This document shows positions 39,712-48,939 of a DNA stretch of 64,000 nt, in pieces. The DNA lies in the NCBI RefSeq assembly GCF_036246005.1, contig NZ_CP109171.1, positions 3,026,001 through 3,090,000 of the forward strand. Reading direction: 5' to 3'. This DNA is from Streptomyces sp. NBC_01723. Lineage in GTDB: Bacteria; Actinomycetota; Actinomycetes; Streptomycetales; Streptomycetaceae. Positions within the stretch are counted from its first letter, which is position 1; each line of letters begins with the position of its first letter. Under the pieces are notes generated by a model. That model had not been told where the DNA came from, ran no database searches, and saw only the letters and a program-made list of their open reading frames with translations. Both the position numbers and the translations under genes were made by a program.

Positions 39712-41013
39712 TCAGCCCCGGTGCGCCGCCCGCGCCCTCGGCCTCCCGCGGGCGCCACTCTTGGCGCCGTCCGGCCACAGCTGCGGTTTGCGTTTGGCGG
39801 CCACGTCCTCCATCCAGCCGAACCAGACGACGCAGCTCCCGATGAGCAGCCAGGCGAGGACCAGGACCGGCCAGGGGCTCTCCAGGAGCCAGGTGAAGTG
39901 CTCGTACATGACGTCGAAGCCCCACAGCTGGTCCCACACGGTGGCCGCGATCAGGATGCACACGTTGTGCCACAGGTAGATCGTCACCGCCCGGGAGTTG
40001 AGCAGCGTGACCACCCGGTCCCAGCGGCGCAGCCGGTGCGGCCACTCCGTCCACGACGGGCTGACGTGCAGGAGCAGCAGCACGGTCGCGAAGGACCAGA
40101 CGGCCTGGGCGAAGGGGATGGAGTCCAGGTCGTAGCCGGACTTGAAGCCCTCCCCGAAGGCGTACCAGAGGCCGAGCGCACCGATCAGCGGGGCTACCGA
40201 CGGCACGACGTAGCGCGGCAGCCGCTTCAGGACGCCTTCCTGGTGGGCCATGCCCAGGATCCAGCAGGCCCCGAAGGTGCTGAAGTCGGTGAGGGCGGAG
40301 GGGATCCGCTCGCCCGGCAGTTCGAGGTAGCCGAACTGGAAGGCGGCCGAGAGCGCGATCGGTGCCAGGATCGTCGGCCACGGCAGGGCACGCAGGGCGC
40401 GCAGCAGCAGCGGGGAGAGCAGGACGTACCAGAGGTAGGCGCGGATGTACCAGAGCGGCCCCGCGAGGTCCGAGGCCCAGTTGTCGCCCAGGAGCCCGTC
40501 AATGCCGGACAGGCCCTCGGCGTACGGCGGGTCGCTCAACGGCAGGATCCAGAAGGTGAGGTGGAGCCACCACCACCCCGGGTGCCCGTCGTCGTTCGGC
40601 CCCCAGCCCTGGAGCAGCATGCCGGTCACGCCCACCGCGCCGAGCAGCCACAGCGGCGGCAGCAGGCGGCGCATGCGGCCGCGGACGACCTGCACGGCGG
40701 GGCGCTTGAGGGAACGGGCCATCAGATTGCCGGCGAGGGCGAACATCACGCCCATGGACGGAAACAGCACGGGCAGCCACGCCCAGCCCGTCAGGTGGTA
40801 GAGGACCACGCGGAAGAGCGCCACGGCCCGCAGCAGGTCGAAGTACCGGTCCCGGGCGGGCGCCCGCCGGGACTGCTTCTGCTGGGGCAGCACCGGCGGG
40901 ACGGCGGCGGTGTCGGGGGCGTACGGGGGTGGTGCGGTCACGTACCGGTCGCTCCGGGGTGTTGCGGTCGCGTCGGGGAAGGGAGGGGCGGGGTCGTAGG
41001 GCGGGGTGGTCAT
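39712..41013 (-). CDS. Acyltransferase family 3 (OafA-like) membrane protein
   Basis: 433 residues from ATG 41013, overlapping matB's stop by 4 bases. A Pro-rich cytoplasmic N-terminus (about 60 residues) precedes ten-odd membrane helices. The family motif RDRYFDLLRAVALFRVVLYHL (about 53-73) contains the catalytic-His-type pair seen in OafA enzymes. Such proteins transfer acetyl or other acyl groups onto sugars at the membrane. Co-translated with the deacetylase-glycosyltransferase, so it probably decorates the same polysaccharide. Confidence 0.85.
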   Translation of the reverse strand: MTTPPYDPAPPFPDATATPRSDRYVTAPPPYAPDTAAVPPVLPQQKQSRRAPARDRYFDLLRAVALFRVVLYHLTGWAWLPVLFPSMGVMFALAGNLMARSLKRPAVQVVRGRMRRLLPPLWLLGAVGVTGMLLQGWGPNDDGHPGWWWLHLTFWILPLSDPPYAEGLSGIDGLLGDNWASDLAGPLWYIRAYLWYVLLSPLLLRALRALPWPTILAPIALSAAFQFGYLELPGERIPSALTDFSTFGACWILGMAHQEGVLKRLPRYVVPSVAPLIGALGLWYAFGEGFKSGYDLDSIPFAQAVWSFATVLLLLHVSPSWTEWPHRLRRWDRVVTLLNSRAVTIYLWHNVCILIAATVWDQLWGFDVMYEHFTWLLESPWPVLVLAWLLIGSCVVWFGWMEDVAAKRKPQLWPDGAKSGARGRPRARAAHRG

Positions 41014-43211
41014 CCGACCGGCCTCCCGTCCAGGGCGCCGGAGCGCGGGGCGGGCACGCCGGGGACGCCTCCGCCGGGCGGCGCGGACACGCCGCCGCTG
41101 CGGCGCAGCTTCTGCCAGCGCAGCCGGCCGCCGGTGAGGGCGGTGATCCAGGACTGGAGCAGCACCACGTACATGATCTGGCGGTAGAGGATCTGCTGGA
41201 GCGGCAGCGAGATGAGCGGTGTCAGCCGCTCCCGGTCCAGCCGGAAGGCGTAGGCCGCGCAGACCGCCTGGATGGCCAGGACGCCCAGCCAGGCGATGAT
41301 CGTCTCCTGGGTCGGGCCGAAGACGATGCCGTAGAGCAGGAACACGTCGATGAGCGGGGCGAGCAGCGGCGCCAGCACCATGAACAGGGAGACGAACGGC
41401 AGCCCCACGCGGCCGAAGCGGCCCGAGGGGCCCTTCTCGATCACCGCGCGGCGGTGCTTCCAGATGGCCTGCATGGTGCCGTACGACCAGCGGTAGCGCT
41501 GGGACCACAGCTGGCTGACGGACTCCGGGGCCTCGGTCCAGGCGCGCGCGTTCTCGGCGTAGACGACCCGCCAGCCGGCCCGGTGCAGCGCCATGGTGAC
41601 GTCGGTGTCCTCGGCGAGCGTGTCGTCGCTCATGCCGCCGATGGGCGCGAGCGCGGAGCGGCGGAAGGCGCCGACCGCCCCCGGGATGGTCGGCATGCAG
41701 CCGAGGATGTCGTACATGCGGCGGTCCAGGTTGAAGCCCATCACGTACTCGATGTGCTGCCAGGCGCCGATGAGGCTGTCCTTGTTGCCGACCTTCGCGT
41801 TGCCGGCGACGGCGCCCACCCTCGGGTCGCCGAAGGGCTGGACGAGTTCGCGGACGGTGGACGGTTCGAAGACGGTGTCGCCGTCCATCATCACGACGAT
41901 GTCGTACCGGGCGTTGGCCAGGCCCCGGTTGAGGGCGGCGGGCTTGCCCGCGTTGTGCTGGCGGATCACCCGGACGCCCGGCAGGCCCAGGCCCTCCACG
42001 ATCCGCGCGGTGCCGTCGGTGGAGCCGTCGTCGATGACGATGATCTCGATCGGGTGGTCGCTGGCCATGAGGGAACGGACCGTGTTCTCGATGCACTTGG
42101 CCTCGTTGTACGCCGGGACCAGCACCGTCACCGGTCCGGTGACCGCCGGGCCCCAGCCGAAGCCCTTGCGGCGGACCCGGCGGGCGTGGACGCCGGAGAG
42201 CAGCAGCATCAGCAGGAAGCGTCCGATGACCAGCGTGCCGATGACCGCCAGGCCCACCACCAGGACGTCGGTGAGCTTCTCCGAGGCCTGGACGAGGAAG
42301 ACCCACGCCCTGCCCTTCCACAGTTCGGAGCCGGTCACGGGGCTCATGGCGCTGGGCGCGTCCAGGGCCTCGGTGAGGTTGTCGAACTCGTAGCCCTTCG
42401 CCTTCAGGTCGGGCAGGAGCCGGTCCAGGGCCTGGACGGTCTGGTGGCGGTCGCCGCCGGAGTCGTGCATCAGGACGATGGCGCCCTTGCCGCCCTGCGG
42501 GGTGGCGCGGCGGATGATCTCGCCGACGCCGGGCTTCTTCCAGTCCTCGCTGTCCGTGTTGTTGACGACGGTGATGTAGCCGCGGCTGCCTATGTACTCG
42601 GTGACCGGCCAGGACTTGTCGTCCATGGCGTCCGCGAAGGAGGAGTAGGGCGGGCGGAACAGCGAGGTGCGGACGCCGGCCGCGCCGGTGATCGCCAGCT
42701 GGTTCTGCGACAGCTCCCAGTCGATGCGCTTCTTGGACTGGAAGGAGAGGTCGGGGTGGTTGAAGGTGTGCAGGCCCACCTCGTGGCCCTCGTCGACCAT
42801 GCGCTCCACGAGGTCCGGGTAGCGGGAGGCCATGGTGCCGGTGACGAAGAAGACCGCGTGCGCGTCGTGCTTCTTCAGCACGTCGAGCACCTTCGGGGTC
42901 CAGGTCGGGTCCGGGCCGTCGTCGAAGGTGAGGACGAGCCGGTGGTCGGGCACGCTCAGGCTCTCGGTGCGGCCGCTCCGGGCGTCGATGACCGGGCCGC
43001 CCTCCAGGATCTTCTCGGGCACGTGGGTGGTCGGCGCGGGTTCCTGGACGCGGTGGTCGGCGAGGATCTCGCTGTGCACGTAGCCGCGCAGCATGAGCAT
43101 CGCCGCCAGGGCGACCAGGAGGAGCAGGGGGAGCAGCAGGCGCAGGGGCAGGCGGCGGAAGCCCGCACGGGGGCTGCGCGCCGCCCCGTGACGGCGGGTG
43201 CGGGATGCCAT
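41010..43211 (-). CDS. matB: Bifunctional polysaccharide deacetylase/family 2 glycosyltransferase MatB
   Basis: 733 residues. Membrane anchor at 22-42; extracytoplasmic NodB-type deacetylase (TFDDGP 95-100; HTFNH 148-152; RPPYSS 187-192); second membrane helix about 316-340; cytoplasmic GT2 (VPAYNE 366-371; IDDGS 394-398; DGD 444-446; EDTD 535-538; QRYRW 572-576), then C-terminal helices. One chain therefore polymerises and de-N-acetylates a glycan, as PgaC+PgaB do for poly-N-acetylglucosamine. Matches MatB, needed for mycelial pellet formation in S. lividans. One-base overlap with the upstream gene and 4-base overlap with the acyltransferase. Confidence 0.88.
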   Translation of the reverse strand: MASRTRRHGAARSPRAGFRRLPLRLLLPLLLLVALAAMLMLRGYVHSEILADHRVQEPAPTTHVPEKILEGGPVIDARSGRTESLSVPDHRLVLTFDDGPDPTWTPKVLDVLKKHDAHAVFFVTGTMASRYPDLVERMVDEGHEVGLHTFNHPDLSFQSKKRIDWELSQNQLAITGAAGVRTSLFRPPYSSFADAMDDKSWPVTEYIGSRGYITVVNNTDSEDWKKPGVGEIIRRATPQGGKGAIVLMHDSGGDRHQTVQALDRLLPDLKAKGYEFDNLTEALDAPSAMSPVTGSELWKGRAWVFLVQASEKLTDVLVVGLAVIGTLVIGRFLLMLLLSGVHARRVRRKGFGWGPAVTGPVTVLVPAYNEAKCIENTVRSLMASDHPIEIIVIDDGSTDGTARIVEGLGLPGVRVIRQHNAGKPAALNRGLANARYDIVVMMDGDTVFEPSTVRELVQPFGDPRVGAVAGNAKVGNKDSLIGAWQHIEYVMGFNLDRRMYDILGCMPTIPGAVGAFRRSALAPIGGMSDDTLAEDTDVTMALHRAGWRVVYAENARAWTEAPESVSQLWSQRYRWSYGTMQAIWKHRRAVIEKGPSGRFGRVGLPFVSLFMVLAPLLAPLIDVFLLYGIVFGPTQETIIAWLGVLAIQAVCAAYAFRLDRERLTPLISLPLQQILYRQIMYVVLLQSWITALTGGRLRWQKLRRSGGVSAPPGGGVPGVPAPRSGALDGRPVG

Positions 43212-44512
43212 CAGAGGGTGGTCTCCGGGGACAGGGGCGTGGACGTGGAGGTGGTGCCCCGACCGGCGACGGGCGCGTCGGCGGCCCCCGCGAGGGGGGT
43301 CGTGTCGCGGGAGCCGTTGGCGTTGGCGCCGCCCTCGCCCGGGTCGGAGCCCGTGGTGGCACCGCCGGTGGGAGCGGTCGGGTCGACGGTGGTGTCGCCG
43401 TCGCCCGTCGACGCGGACGGGCCGGTGGTGACGGGCGGCGGGGCCTGCGTCGTCGCGGTGGGGTCCGGGTCCGTCGTTGCCCCGCCGCCCGGCTTCTTGT
43501 CGGTCCCGGTCTCCGTCACGCCGGAGCCGGCGGTCGTGCCGGGCTGCGGCGCGGTGCCGGCGGTGGTGCCGGGCGCGGGGACTCCGCCGCCCGGGGTGCC
43601 GGTCACGCCGGTGCCGTCGGTGGGGCCGGTCCGCGGGGCGCCGGTGCCGGTGGCGGCGGGCGGGCCGGACCGCGAGGGCAGCGGGGTGGTGTCGACCTGG
43701 CCGGCGGGCTTGCCCTCCTCCTGGCCCGGCACGGGGAGCCAGGGGGCGTTGGAGTTGCCGGACATCAGGGTGGAGACGATGACGACGGCGTAGATCGCGC
43801 AGGCGACGCCGACGAGTATGCCGAGGCGGCGGTAGAGGCGGCTGCGGCGGCCGGAGGAGTCGACGAAGACCGGTCCGTCGGAGGTCTCCCGGCCCTTTCC
43901 GCGGTGCCCGCCGTCGGCCCGGTGGAGCACGCCGTCGCCGAGCAGGACGGCGTCGAGCTGGACCGTCACCTCGTGCGGGTCGTGGGTGTGCGGGGCGTCC
44001 GGGGCGTCGCCGTCCGCGACCTCGTCCGGGGTCTCCTGCCAGGGGTCGCGGAGGAGGGGGACGGGAGGGGGCGGGGCGGCCGGGGCGACCTGGGTGGCCT
44101 GGGCGACCTGGGTGGCCGGCGCCGTCGGGGCTGTCGGGGGGACCGCGGTGGTGGGGGCGACCGGAGTCGCCGGGGCGGCCGCGTCGGTGTTGCCCCAGGT
44201 TATGCGCGGCTGCCGGCCGAAGGGGTCGGGGCCCTGGTACTCCCTGCCTATTCGGGAACCGAGTATCTCCGGCCCGCCGTTGCCGGCACTCCCCTGGCGG
44301 GGAGCGCCTTCACCGGGACCGCTTCCGAACCACCCCGGACCGGACCCGCCGGACGCCGGCGCGGTCATCGGAGACCCACCCGCGGGTGGGAAGGAGCGGG
44401 TCGGCGGGAGCACCTCGGTGGCGTCAGCATCGGGTCTTGCCTCCGAGAGTTCACGACCCCCGGACTCGACCTCGGGCCACTCCGGTTGGGCGTCTTTCTG
44501 CCAATTCTTCAC
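43211..44512 (-). CDS. Single-pass membrane protein of the mat locus (MatA-like)
   Basis: 433 residues from GTG 44512, chosen for its GGGAAG site 9 bases upstream. Cytoplasmic, disordered Pro/Ala-rich N-terminus (~215 residues), one membrane helix (about 230-250, GILVGVACAIYAVVIVS), then ~180 extracellular Thr/Pro/Gly-rich residues. No enzymatic domain seen. It ends one base into matB (TGATG), so it is co-expressed with matB and the acyltransferase. Its position suits the matA gene of the S. lividans mat locus, but I cannot confirm the ortholog by alignment, so no symbol is given. Confidence 0.75.
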   Translation of the reverse strand: MKNWQKDAQPEWPEVESGGRELSEARPDADATEVLPPTRSFPPAGGSPMTAPASGGSGPGWFGSGPGEGAPRQGSAGNGGPEILGSRIGREYQGPDPFGRQPRITWGNTDAAAPATPVAPTTAVPPTAPTAPATQVAQATQVAPAAPPPPVPLLRDPWQETPDEVADGDAPDAPHTHDPHEVTVQLDAVLLGDGVLHRADGGHRGKGRETSDGPVFVDSSGRRSRLYRRLGILVGVACAIYAVVIVSTLMSGNSNAPWLPVPGQEEGKPAGQVDTTPLPSRSGPPAATGTGAPRTGPTDGTGVTGTPGGGVPAPGTTAGTAPQPGTTAGSGVTETGTDKKPGGGATTDPDPTATTQAPPPVTTGPSASTGDGDTTVDPTAPTGGATTGSDPGEGGANANGSRDTTPLAGAADAPVAGRGTTSTSTPLSPETTL

Positions 44513-44669
44513 GCGTGCGCACTTCCCCCCACGGGACACTTCCGGGTGCGCATACGACTCCGAGCACTCGTCGGTAGAACCGGCCCTCACCAGGTTCGAG
44601 CGCCCCCTGTATCACACCGTGCTCAGGCAGAGAATGTAGCGCACGCGGAGGATCCGTGGTGGCCGCGTG

Positions 44670-45641
44670 TCAATTGTGGGTGGACATCACAGCGCCGTCG
44701 GCGGCCGGAATCCATCCCTCGGCGGGGGTCCGGAGCCAGTCGTTTTCGGCCGCGACCTGCGCCGCCGCCCGGCGCAACGCGTCCAGCGCGGGATGCACGA
44801 GCCCTTTTCGCCAGACCAGTGAGACCGGCGACAGCGGCACGGGATCGACGAGCGGGCGTACAACGGTCGACGCCATGGCCGGAAAACCCACCACCGCCAG
44901 GATCGGATGCCGCGTCTTGTCCATGATCCGCTGGAACTCCTCCTCCCCCATCGCCAGCGGAAGGGGTGGCGCCACGTCGATGCCGCGTCCCTCGAACAGG
45001 CGGTGCGCGAGGTCGGTCCACTCCGGCGTGCGCGGGTTGCCGGCCCCGGCGTACACCCGCTCCCCGGCGAGCGCGGAGAGCGGCACCTCGTCCAGCCCGG
45101 CCAGCGGATGGTCCTCCGGCAGGACGACCGCCATCGGCTCGTGACGCACGGGCTGGTGGCCGAGTCCGGCCCGCAGCGCCGGGGGCAGGCCCGCGAACCG
45201 GCCGAAGGAGGCGTCGATCCGGCCCGCGATCACTTCGGCGGCGGCGTACGTCAGTCCGCTCTCGTAGCGCGCCATCAGCTCCTGGCCGGGGGCGAGTTCG
45301 CGCGCCCGTTCCAGGACGAGGCGGCCGGTGACCAGCCCCGGGGAGTTGAGGTCGACCAGCAGCGGGCGGGCCTGTCCGAAGGCGGCCAGGAGTTCGTCCT
45401 GCGCCTGGAGGACGCGCCGGGCGTACGGCAGCAGCCGCTCGCCGTCGGCGGTCAGCGTCACCTGCCGGGTGGTCCGGAGGAACAACTCGGCGCCCAGCTC
45501 CCGCTCCAGGCGCCGTACGTCCCGGCTCAGGGCCTGCTGGGCGACGTACAGCCGGGCGGCGGCGCGGGTGAAGTGCAGGTCCTCGGCGACGGTGACGAAG
45601 GCGCGCAGCAGGCGGGGGTCGAGGTGGGCGGGTGCGGGCAT
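44670..45641 (-). CDS. LysR-family transcriptional regulator
   Basis: 323 residues from ATG/GTG 45641 (MPAPAHLDPRLLRAFV). Winged helix: LLRAFVTVAEDLHFTRAAARLYVAQQALSRDVRRLERELGAELF (about 10-53), followed by the LysR effector domain with GDLVTGRLVLERARE-type start and an RID.SFGRF half. It is divergent from the MFS gene at 45725, the usual arrangement of a LysR regulator and its target. The inducer is unknown. Confidence 0.92.
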   Translation of the reverse strand: MPAPAHLDPRLLRAFVTVAEDLHFTRAAARLYVAQQALSRDVRRLERELGAELFLRTTRQVTLTADGERLLPYARRVLQAQDELLAAFGQARPLLVDLNSPGLVTGRLVLERARELAPGQELMARYESGLTYAAAEVIAGRIDASFGRFAGLPPALRAGLGHQPVRHEPMAVVLPEDHPLAGLDEVPLSALAGERVYAGAGNPRTPEWTDLAHRLFEGRGIDVAPPLPLAMGEEEFQRIMDKTRHPILAVVGFPAMASTVVRPLVDPVPLSPVSLVWRKGLVHPALDALRRAAAQVAAENDWLRTPAEGWIPAADGAVMSTHN

Positions 45642-45724
45642 CCGGTGAACTTACAACAGGAGTGCGTGAATGGCGACGGAGCAGGTGTTGGACCCCTTGA
45701 TCTCCTCGGGGCGACGGTAGGCGC

Positions 45725-47032
45725 ATGCCGCAACCGACCTTCGAACGCCGTCCCCCGCAGGCCCCTCCCGTTGCCTTCCTCTCCGTCACCGCCGACACCC
45801 TGGTCGCCGCCGACTTCCGCCCGCGCGGCCGGCGCCGGCCGCCCGGCCCGTACCGGCGGCTCCTCGCCACACCCGGGGCCCGCGCGTTCACGATCGGGAA
45901 CCTCATGGCGCGGCTGCCCATGGGCATGTTCACCGTGAGCGCCGTCGTGATGATCGCCGGCACCCGTGGTTCGTACGCCCTGGCGGGCGCCGTCACCGCG
46001 ACGGGACTGGCGGCGACCGCCCTGGTCGCCCCGTGGACCGCGCGGCTCGTGGACCGGCACGGGCAGGCCCGGGTCGCCGTGCCCGCCACCCTGATCGCCG
46101 CGCTGGGCTCGCTCGCCCTGCTGCTGTGCGTGCGCCACGGCGCGCCCGCCTGGACCCTGTTCGCCTCCTACGCCGCCACCGCGACGACCCCCAACACCGG
46201 GGGCATGGCCCGCGCCCGCTGGAACCACCTGCTGAAGGGCGACGCCGACGCGCTGCACACCGCGAACTCCTTCGAACAGGCGGCCGATGAGCTGTGCTTC
46301 ATGCTCGGACCGGTCCTCGCGGCCTTCCTGTGCACGGCGTTCTTCCCGCAGGCGGGCACGCTCGTCGGGGTGGTGCTGCTGGTGAGCGGCATGCTGCTGT
46401 TCACCGCCCAGCGTTCGACCGAGCCCCCGGCGGCCCGGCCGCGCCCGACCGCCAAGGCCCCTCTCCGCGCCCCGGGCATCCCGCCGCTGCTGGTCGTGTG
46501 CCTCGCGATGGGCGGGGTGTTCGGGGCCATGGAGGTCGTCACCATCGCGTTCGCGGACGCACAGGGCCACCGCGCGGCGGCCGGCGTGGTCCTCGGAATC
46601 CAGGCGGCCGGTTCCTGCGCGGCCGGCCTGCTGTACGGCGCGATGAAACCGGCCGGACCCGCCGAACACCGGCTGCCGTGGTGCGTCGCGGCCATGACGG
46701 CCCTGCTGACGCTGCCGCTGCTCGCGGCCTCGCTCACCGGCTCCCTGCCGCTGCTGGCGCTCACCCTGCTGATCGCCGGGATGGCCACCGCCCCGACCAT
46801 GGTCACCACCATGACGCTGGTCCAGCGGCGCACCCCCGAGGGCCGCCTGAACGAGGGCATGACCCTCGCGGTGACGGGCCTGCTCGGCGGCATCGCCTGC
46901 GGCAGCGCGGCGGGCGGCTGGACGGTCGAGCACATGTCGGCCGCGGCGGCCTACGGCATCCCGGTGACGGCGGCCGCGGTGGCCCTGATGCTCACCCTGC
47001 TGCCGCCCCGGCGGGCCCGCGCCGCCGGATGA
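45725..47032 (+). CDS. MFS transporter
   Basis: 435 residues. About 12 helices; MFS loop motif after helix 2 is ARLVDRHGQARVAV. A long cytoplasmic N-terminus (~45 residues). Closest in character to sugar/drug MFS exporters with the AraJ-like pattern (RARWNHLLKG loop). Divergent from the LysR gene. Its last 41 bases overlap the HxlR gene on the other strand. Substrate unknown. Confidence 0.88.
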   Translation: MPQPTFERRPPQAPPVAFLSVTADTLVAADFRPRGRRRPPGPYRRLLATPGARAFTIGNLMARLPMGMFTVSAVVMIAGTRGSYALAGAVTATGLAATALVAPWTARLVDRHGQARVAVPATLIAALGSLALLLCVRHGAPAWTLFASYAATATTPNTGGMARARWNHLLKGDADALHTANSFEQAADELCFMLGPVLAAFLCTAFFPQAGTLVGVVLLVSGMLLFTAQRSTEPPAARPRPTAKAPLRAPGIPPLLVVCLAMGGVFGAMEVVTIAFADAQGHRAAAGVVLGIQAAGSCAAGLLYGAMKPAGPAEHRLPWCVAAMTALLTLPLLAASLTGSLPLLALTLLIAGMATAPTMVTTMTLVQRRTPEGRLNEGMTLAVTGLLGGIACGSAAGGWTVEHMSAAAAYGIPVTAAAVALMLTLLPPRRARAAG

Positions 47033-47423
47033 CGGCGACGGGCTCGTCCGCGCCGTCGAACTCCCGCCGCGCCCGCTCGACCTCGGGCAGGTTCTCGGCG
47101 GACCACTCGACGAGCGAGGCGAAGATCGGCCCCAGGCTGCGCCCGAGGTCGCTGATCTCGTACTCCACCCGCGGCGGCACCTCGGCGTGGTAGGTGCGCT
47201 CGACCAGGCCGTCGCGTTCCATCCGGCGCAGCCGCTGGGTGAGCACCTTGGGGGTGATGGTCCCGATGTTGCGCTGGAGTTCGACGAAACGCTGACGCCC
47301 GTACTCGTGCAGCGCCCACAGGATCGGCGTGGTCCAGCGACTGAAGACGATGTCGAGCACCGGGGAGACCGGACATGCCAGTTCCGGTTCGATCCCCGCG
47401 CCGCGGGGGGTGGCACCGGCCAT
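46992..47423 (-). CDS. HxlR-family transcriptional regulator
   Basis: 143 residues from ATG 47423 behind GGAGG. HxlR pattern: CPVSPVLDIVFSRWTTPILWALHEYGRQRFVELQRNIGTITPKVLTQRLRRMERDGLVERTYH (about 17-80), a winged helix. The first Cys (residue 17) is the common redox-sensing residue of the family. Divergent from the NmrA-like gene with a TAGGTACCTA palindrome between, so it probably represses that gene, often under quinone/aldehyde stress. Its 3' end overlaps the MFS gene. Confidence 0.9.
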   Translation of the reverse strand: MAGATPRGAGIEPELACPVSPVLDIVFSRWTTPILWALHEYGRQRFVELQRNIGTITPKVLTQRLRRMERDGLVERTYHAEVPPRVEYEISDLGRSLGPIFASLVEWSAENLPEVERARREFDGADEPVAVIRRRGPAGAAAG

Positions 47424-47452
47424 CAGGCCCTCCAAGGGAAGTCACTTTCCTT

Positions 47453-47462
47453 TAGGTACCTA
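47453..47462. promoter_or_regulatory. Palindrome in the HxlR/NmrA intergenic region
   Basis: TAGGTACCTA is a perfect 10-bp palindrome in AT-richer sequence (CCTTTAGGTACCTACTTTACG), between the divergent HxlR and NmrA-like genes. It suits an HxlR dimer operator. Confidence 0.5.
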
Positions 47463-47528
47463 CTTTACGGAGGATGCTAGCTTCCCGGAAGTCCTGAACC
47501 ACCGCACCACCGACGGCGGGAGCCGATC

Positions 47529-48374
47529 ATGATCGTTGTCACGGGAGCCTCCGGAAACGTCGGCCGCCCCCTCGTCGCGGCACTCACCGCCGCGGACGAG
47601 CGGGTGACGGCCGTCACGCGCAGCGCCCCTTCCTACGCCCTTCCCGACGGCGCCCGGCACGTCCGGGCCGACCTCGCCGACCCGTCGACCCTGGGTGGGG
47701 CCGTGACCGGCGCGGACGCGCTCTTCCTCCTGCCGGCCGGGGAACTGCTCGGCGGCGGCGCACCCGCCGCCGAGGTCCTGGAGGCGGCCCGGTCGGGCGG
47801 GGTGCGCCGGGTCACCCTGCTCTCCTCCCAGGTCACCGGAACCCGGCCACAGGCCCCGACGCACGGCCGGCTGCGGGAGTTCGAGGAGGCGGTGCGCTCC
47901 TCGGGCCTGGACTGGACGATCCTGCGGCCCGGCGGCTTCGCCTCCAACGCCTACGCGTGGGCCGAGACCGTCCGCACCCGGCGGACCGTGCACGCGCCGT
48001 TCGCCGAGGTCGCCCTTCCGGTGGTGGACCCGGCGGACATCGGCGAGGTGGCCGCCGTGACGCTGCGCGAGGAGGGCCACGCGGGGCAGACCTACGAACT
48101 GACCGGCCCCGTCGCGGTGACTCCGCGCACGCAGGCACGGGAGATCGCCGGGGCGCTGGGCGAGGAGGTGCGGTTCGTGGAGCTGAGCCGCGAGCAGGCG
48201 CGCGAGCGCATGACGCGGTTCATGCCCGAGCCGGTCGTCGACGGCACGCTCGACATCCTCGGTGAGCCGCTCCCCTCGGAGCAGCGCGTCGCCCCCGACG
48301 TCGAGAAGCTCCTCGGCCGTCCGGCCGGTTCCTTCACTGCCTGGGCGACCCGCAACGCCGAGGCCTTCCGGTAG
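47529..48374 (+). CDS. NmrA-like NAD(P)-binding oxidoreductase/sensor
   Basis: 281 residues. Atypical short-chain dehydrogenase fold; GASGNVGRPLVAAL (about 6-19) is the dinucleotide site. NmrA/HSCARG and QorB-like quinone reductases share this pattern, e.g. LRPGGFASNAYAW. It lacks the classical YxxxK catalytic pair. Controlled most likely by the divergent HxlR regulator. RBS CGGGAG lies 9 bases before the ATG. Confidence 0.88.
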   Translation: MIVVTGASGNVGRPLVAALTAADERVTAVTRSAPSYALPDGARHVRADLADPSTLGGAVTGADALFLLPAGELLGGGAPAAEVLEAARSGGVRRVTLLSSQVTGTRPQAPTHGRLREFEEAVRSSGLDWTILRPGGFASNAYAWAETVRTRRTVHAPFAEVALPVVDPADIGEVAAVTLREEGHAGQTYELTGPVAVTPRTQAREIAGALGEEVRFVELSREQARERMTRFMPEPVVDGTLDILGEPLPSEQRVAPDVEKLLGRPAGSFTAWATRNAEAFR

Positions 48375-48389
48375 GCGGCGGGAAAACGA

Positions 48390-48432
48390 CGAGGGCGGCC
48401 TGTCTCGCGCTGCGCGAGACAGGCCGCCCTCG
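48390..48432. terminator. Bidirectional terminator, NmrA-like gene and ssrA
   Basis: 20-bp perfect stem (CGAGGGCGGCCTGTCTCGCG and its complement) with loop CTG. Sits between the NmrA-like stop and the 3' end of the tmRNA, so it can end both transcripts. Confidence 0.9.
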
Positions 48433-48438
48433 ACCTCG

Positions 48439-48835
48439 TGGAGATGGCGGGAATCGAACCCGCGTCCAACGGTGCGGAATCAGGGCTTCTCCGTGTGCAG
48501 TCCGCTTCGATTTTCTCAGCCCCGGAGATCACGCGGACAAGTCTCCGACGGGCTCAGTCACTGTTTGGTTTCCCTCTTCACCCCGTGACCGGGATCAAGG
48601 TTTAGTCCCCTAGCTGATGCCAGGATCCGGGTCGGGAACAGCCCCGGGCTGACACTCCCGTAGTAGGAGGCTCGCTCTGCTACCTGAGATCAGGCAGCGA
48701 GGGCGAAGGCCTGCTGGGAGGAATCGCGCTTGGTGTTGGCGATTATTTTTTTCGGCCTGTGGTTTACGAGATCATGGCCGCTTCCTCGACACGCTTCCCC
48801 TGCTTCGACAGCCGCTGTCGAAACCGATCATCCCC
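48439..48835 (-). ncRNA. ssrA: Transfer-messenger RNA (tmRNA)
   Basis: About 397 nt, next to smpB. The 5' end GGGGATG pairs with CATCTCC at the 3' end to make the tRNA-like acceptor; the T-arm GGGTTCGATTCCC is complete; the discriminator is A and CCA is not encoded (the genome reads ACGA). The tag reading frame (48740 to 48690) starts GCC AAC ACC and encodes ANTKRDSSQQAFALAA then TGA, ending in the ALAA degron recognised by Clp proteases. Alanine-charged, it rescues ribosomes on broken mRNA together with SmpB. Confidence 0.95.
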
Positions 48836-48939
48836 ATGTTGATTTTTCAAGCCCTCCGAAGAGGGAGGTGCACCCGCTGTGAGGTGCGGATGCCATCGTA
48901 CGTGACCAACGCACCGGGGTGCCAGCCTATTCCCGGCGG

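Noticed and set aside
39712..43362. 1216-codon minus-strand ORF running through matB into the acyltransferase
   Set aside because: Only the last 433 codons are the acyltransferase; the rest is out of frame with matB, which has all its catalytic motifs in the other frame.
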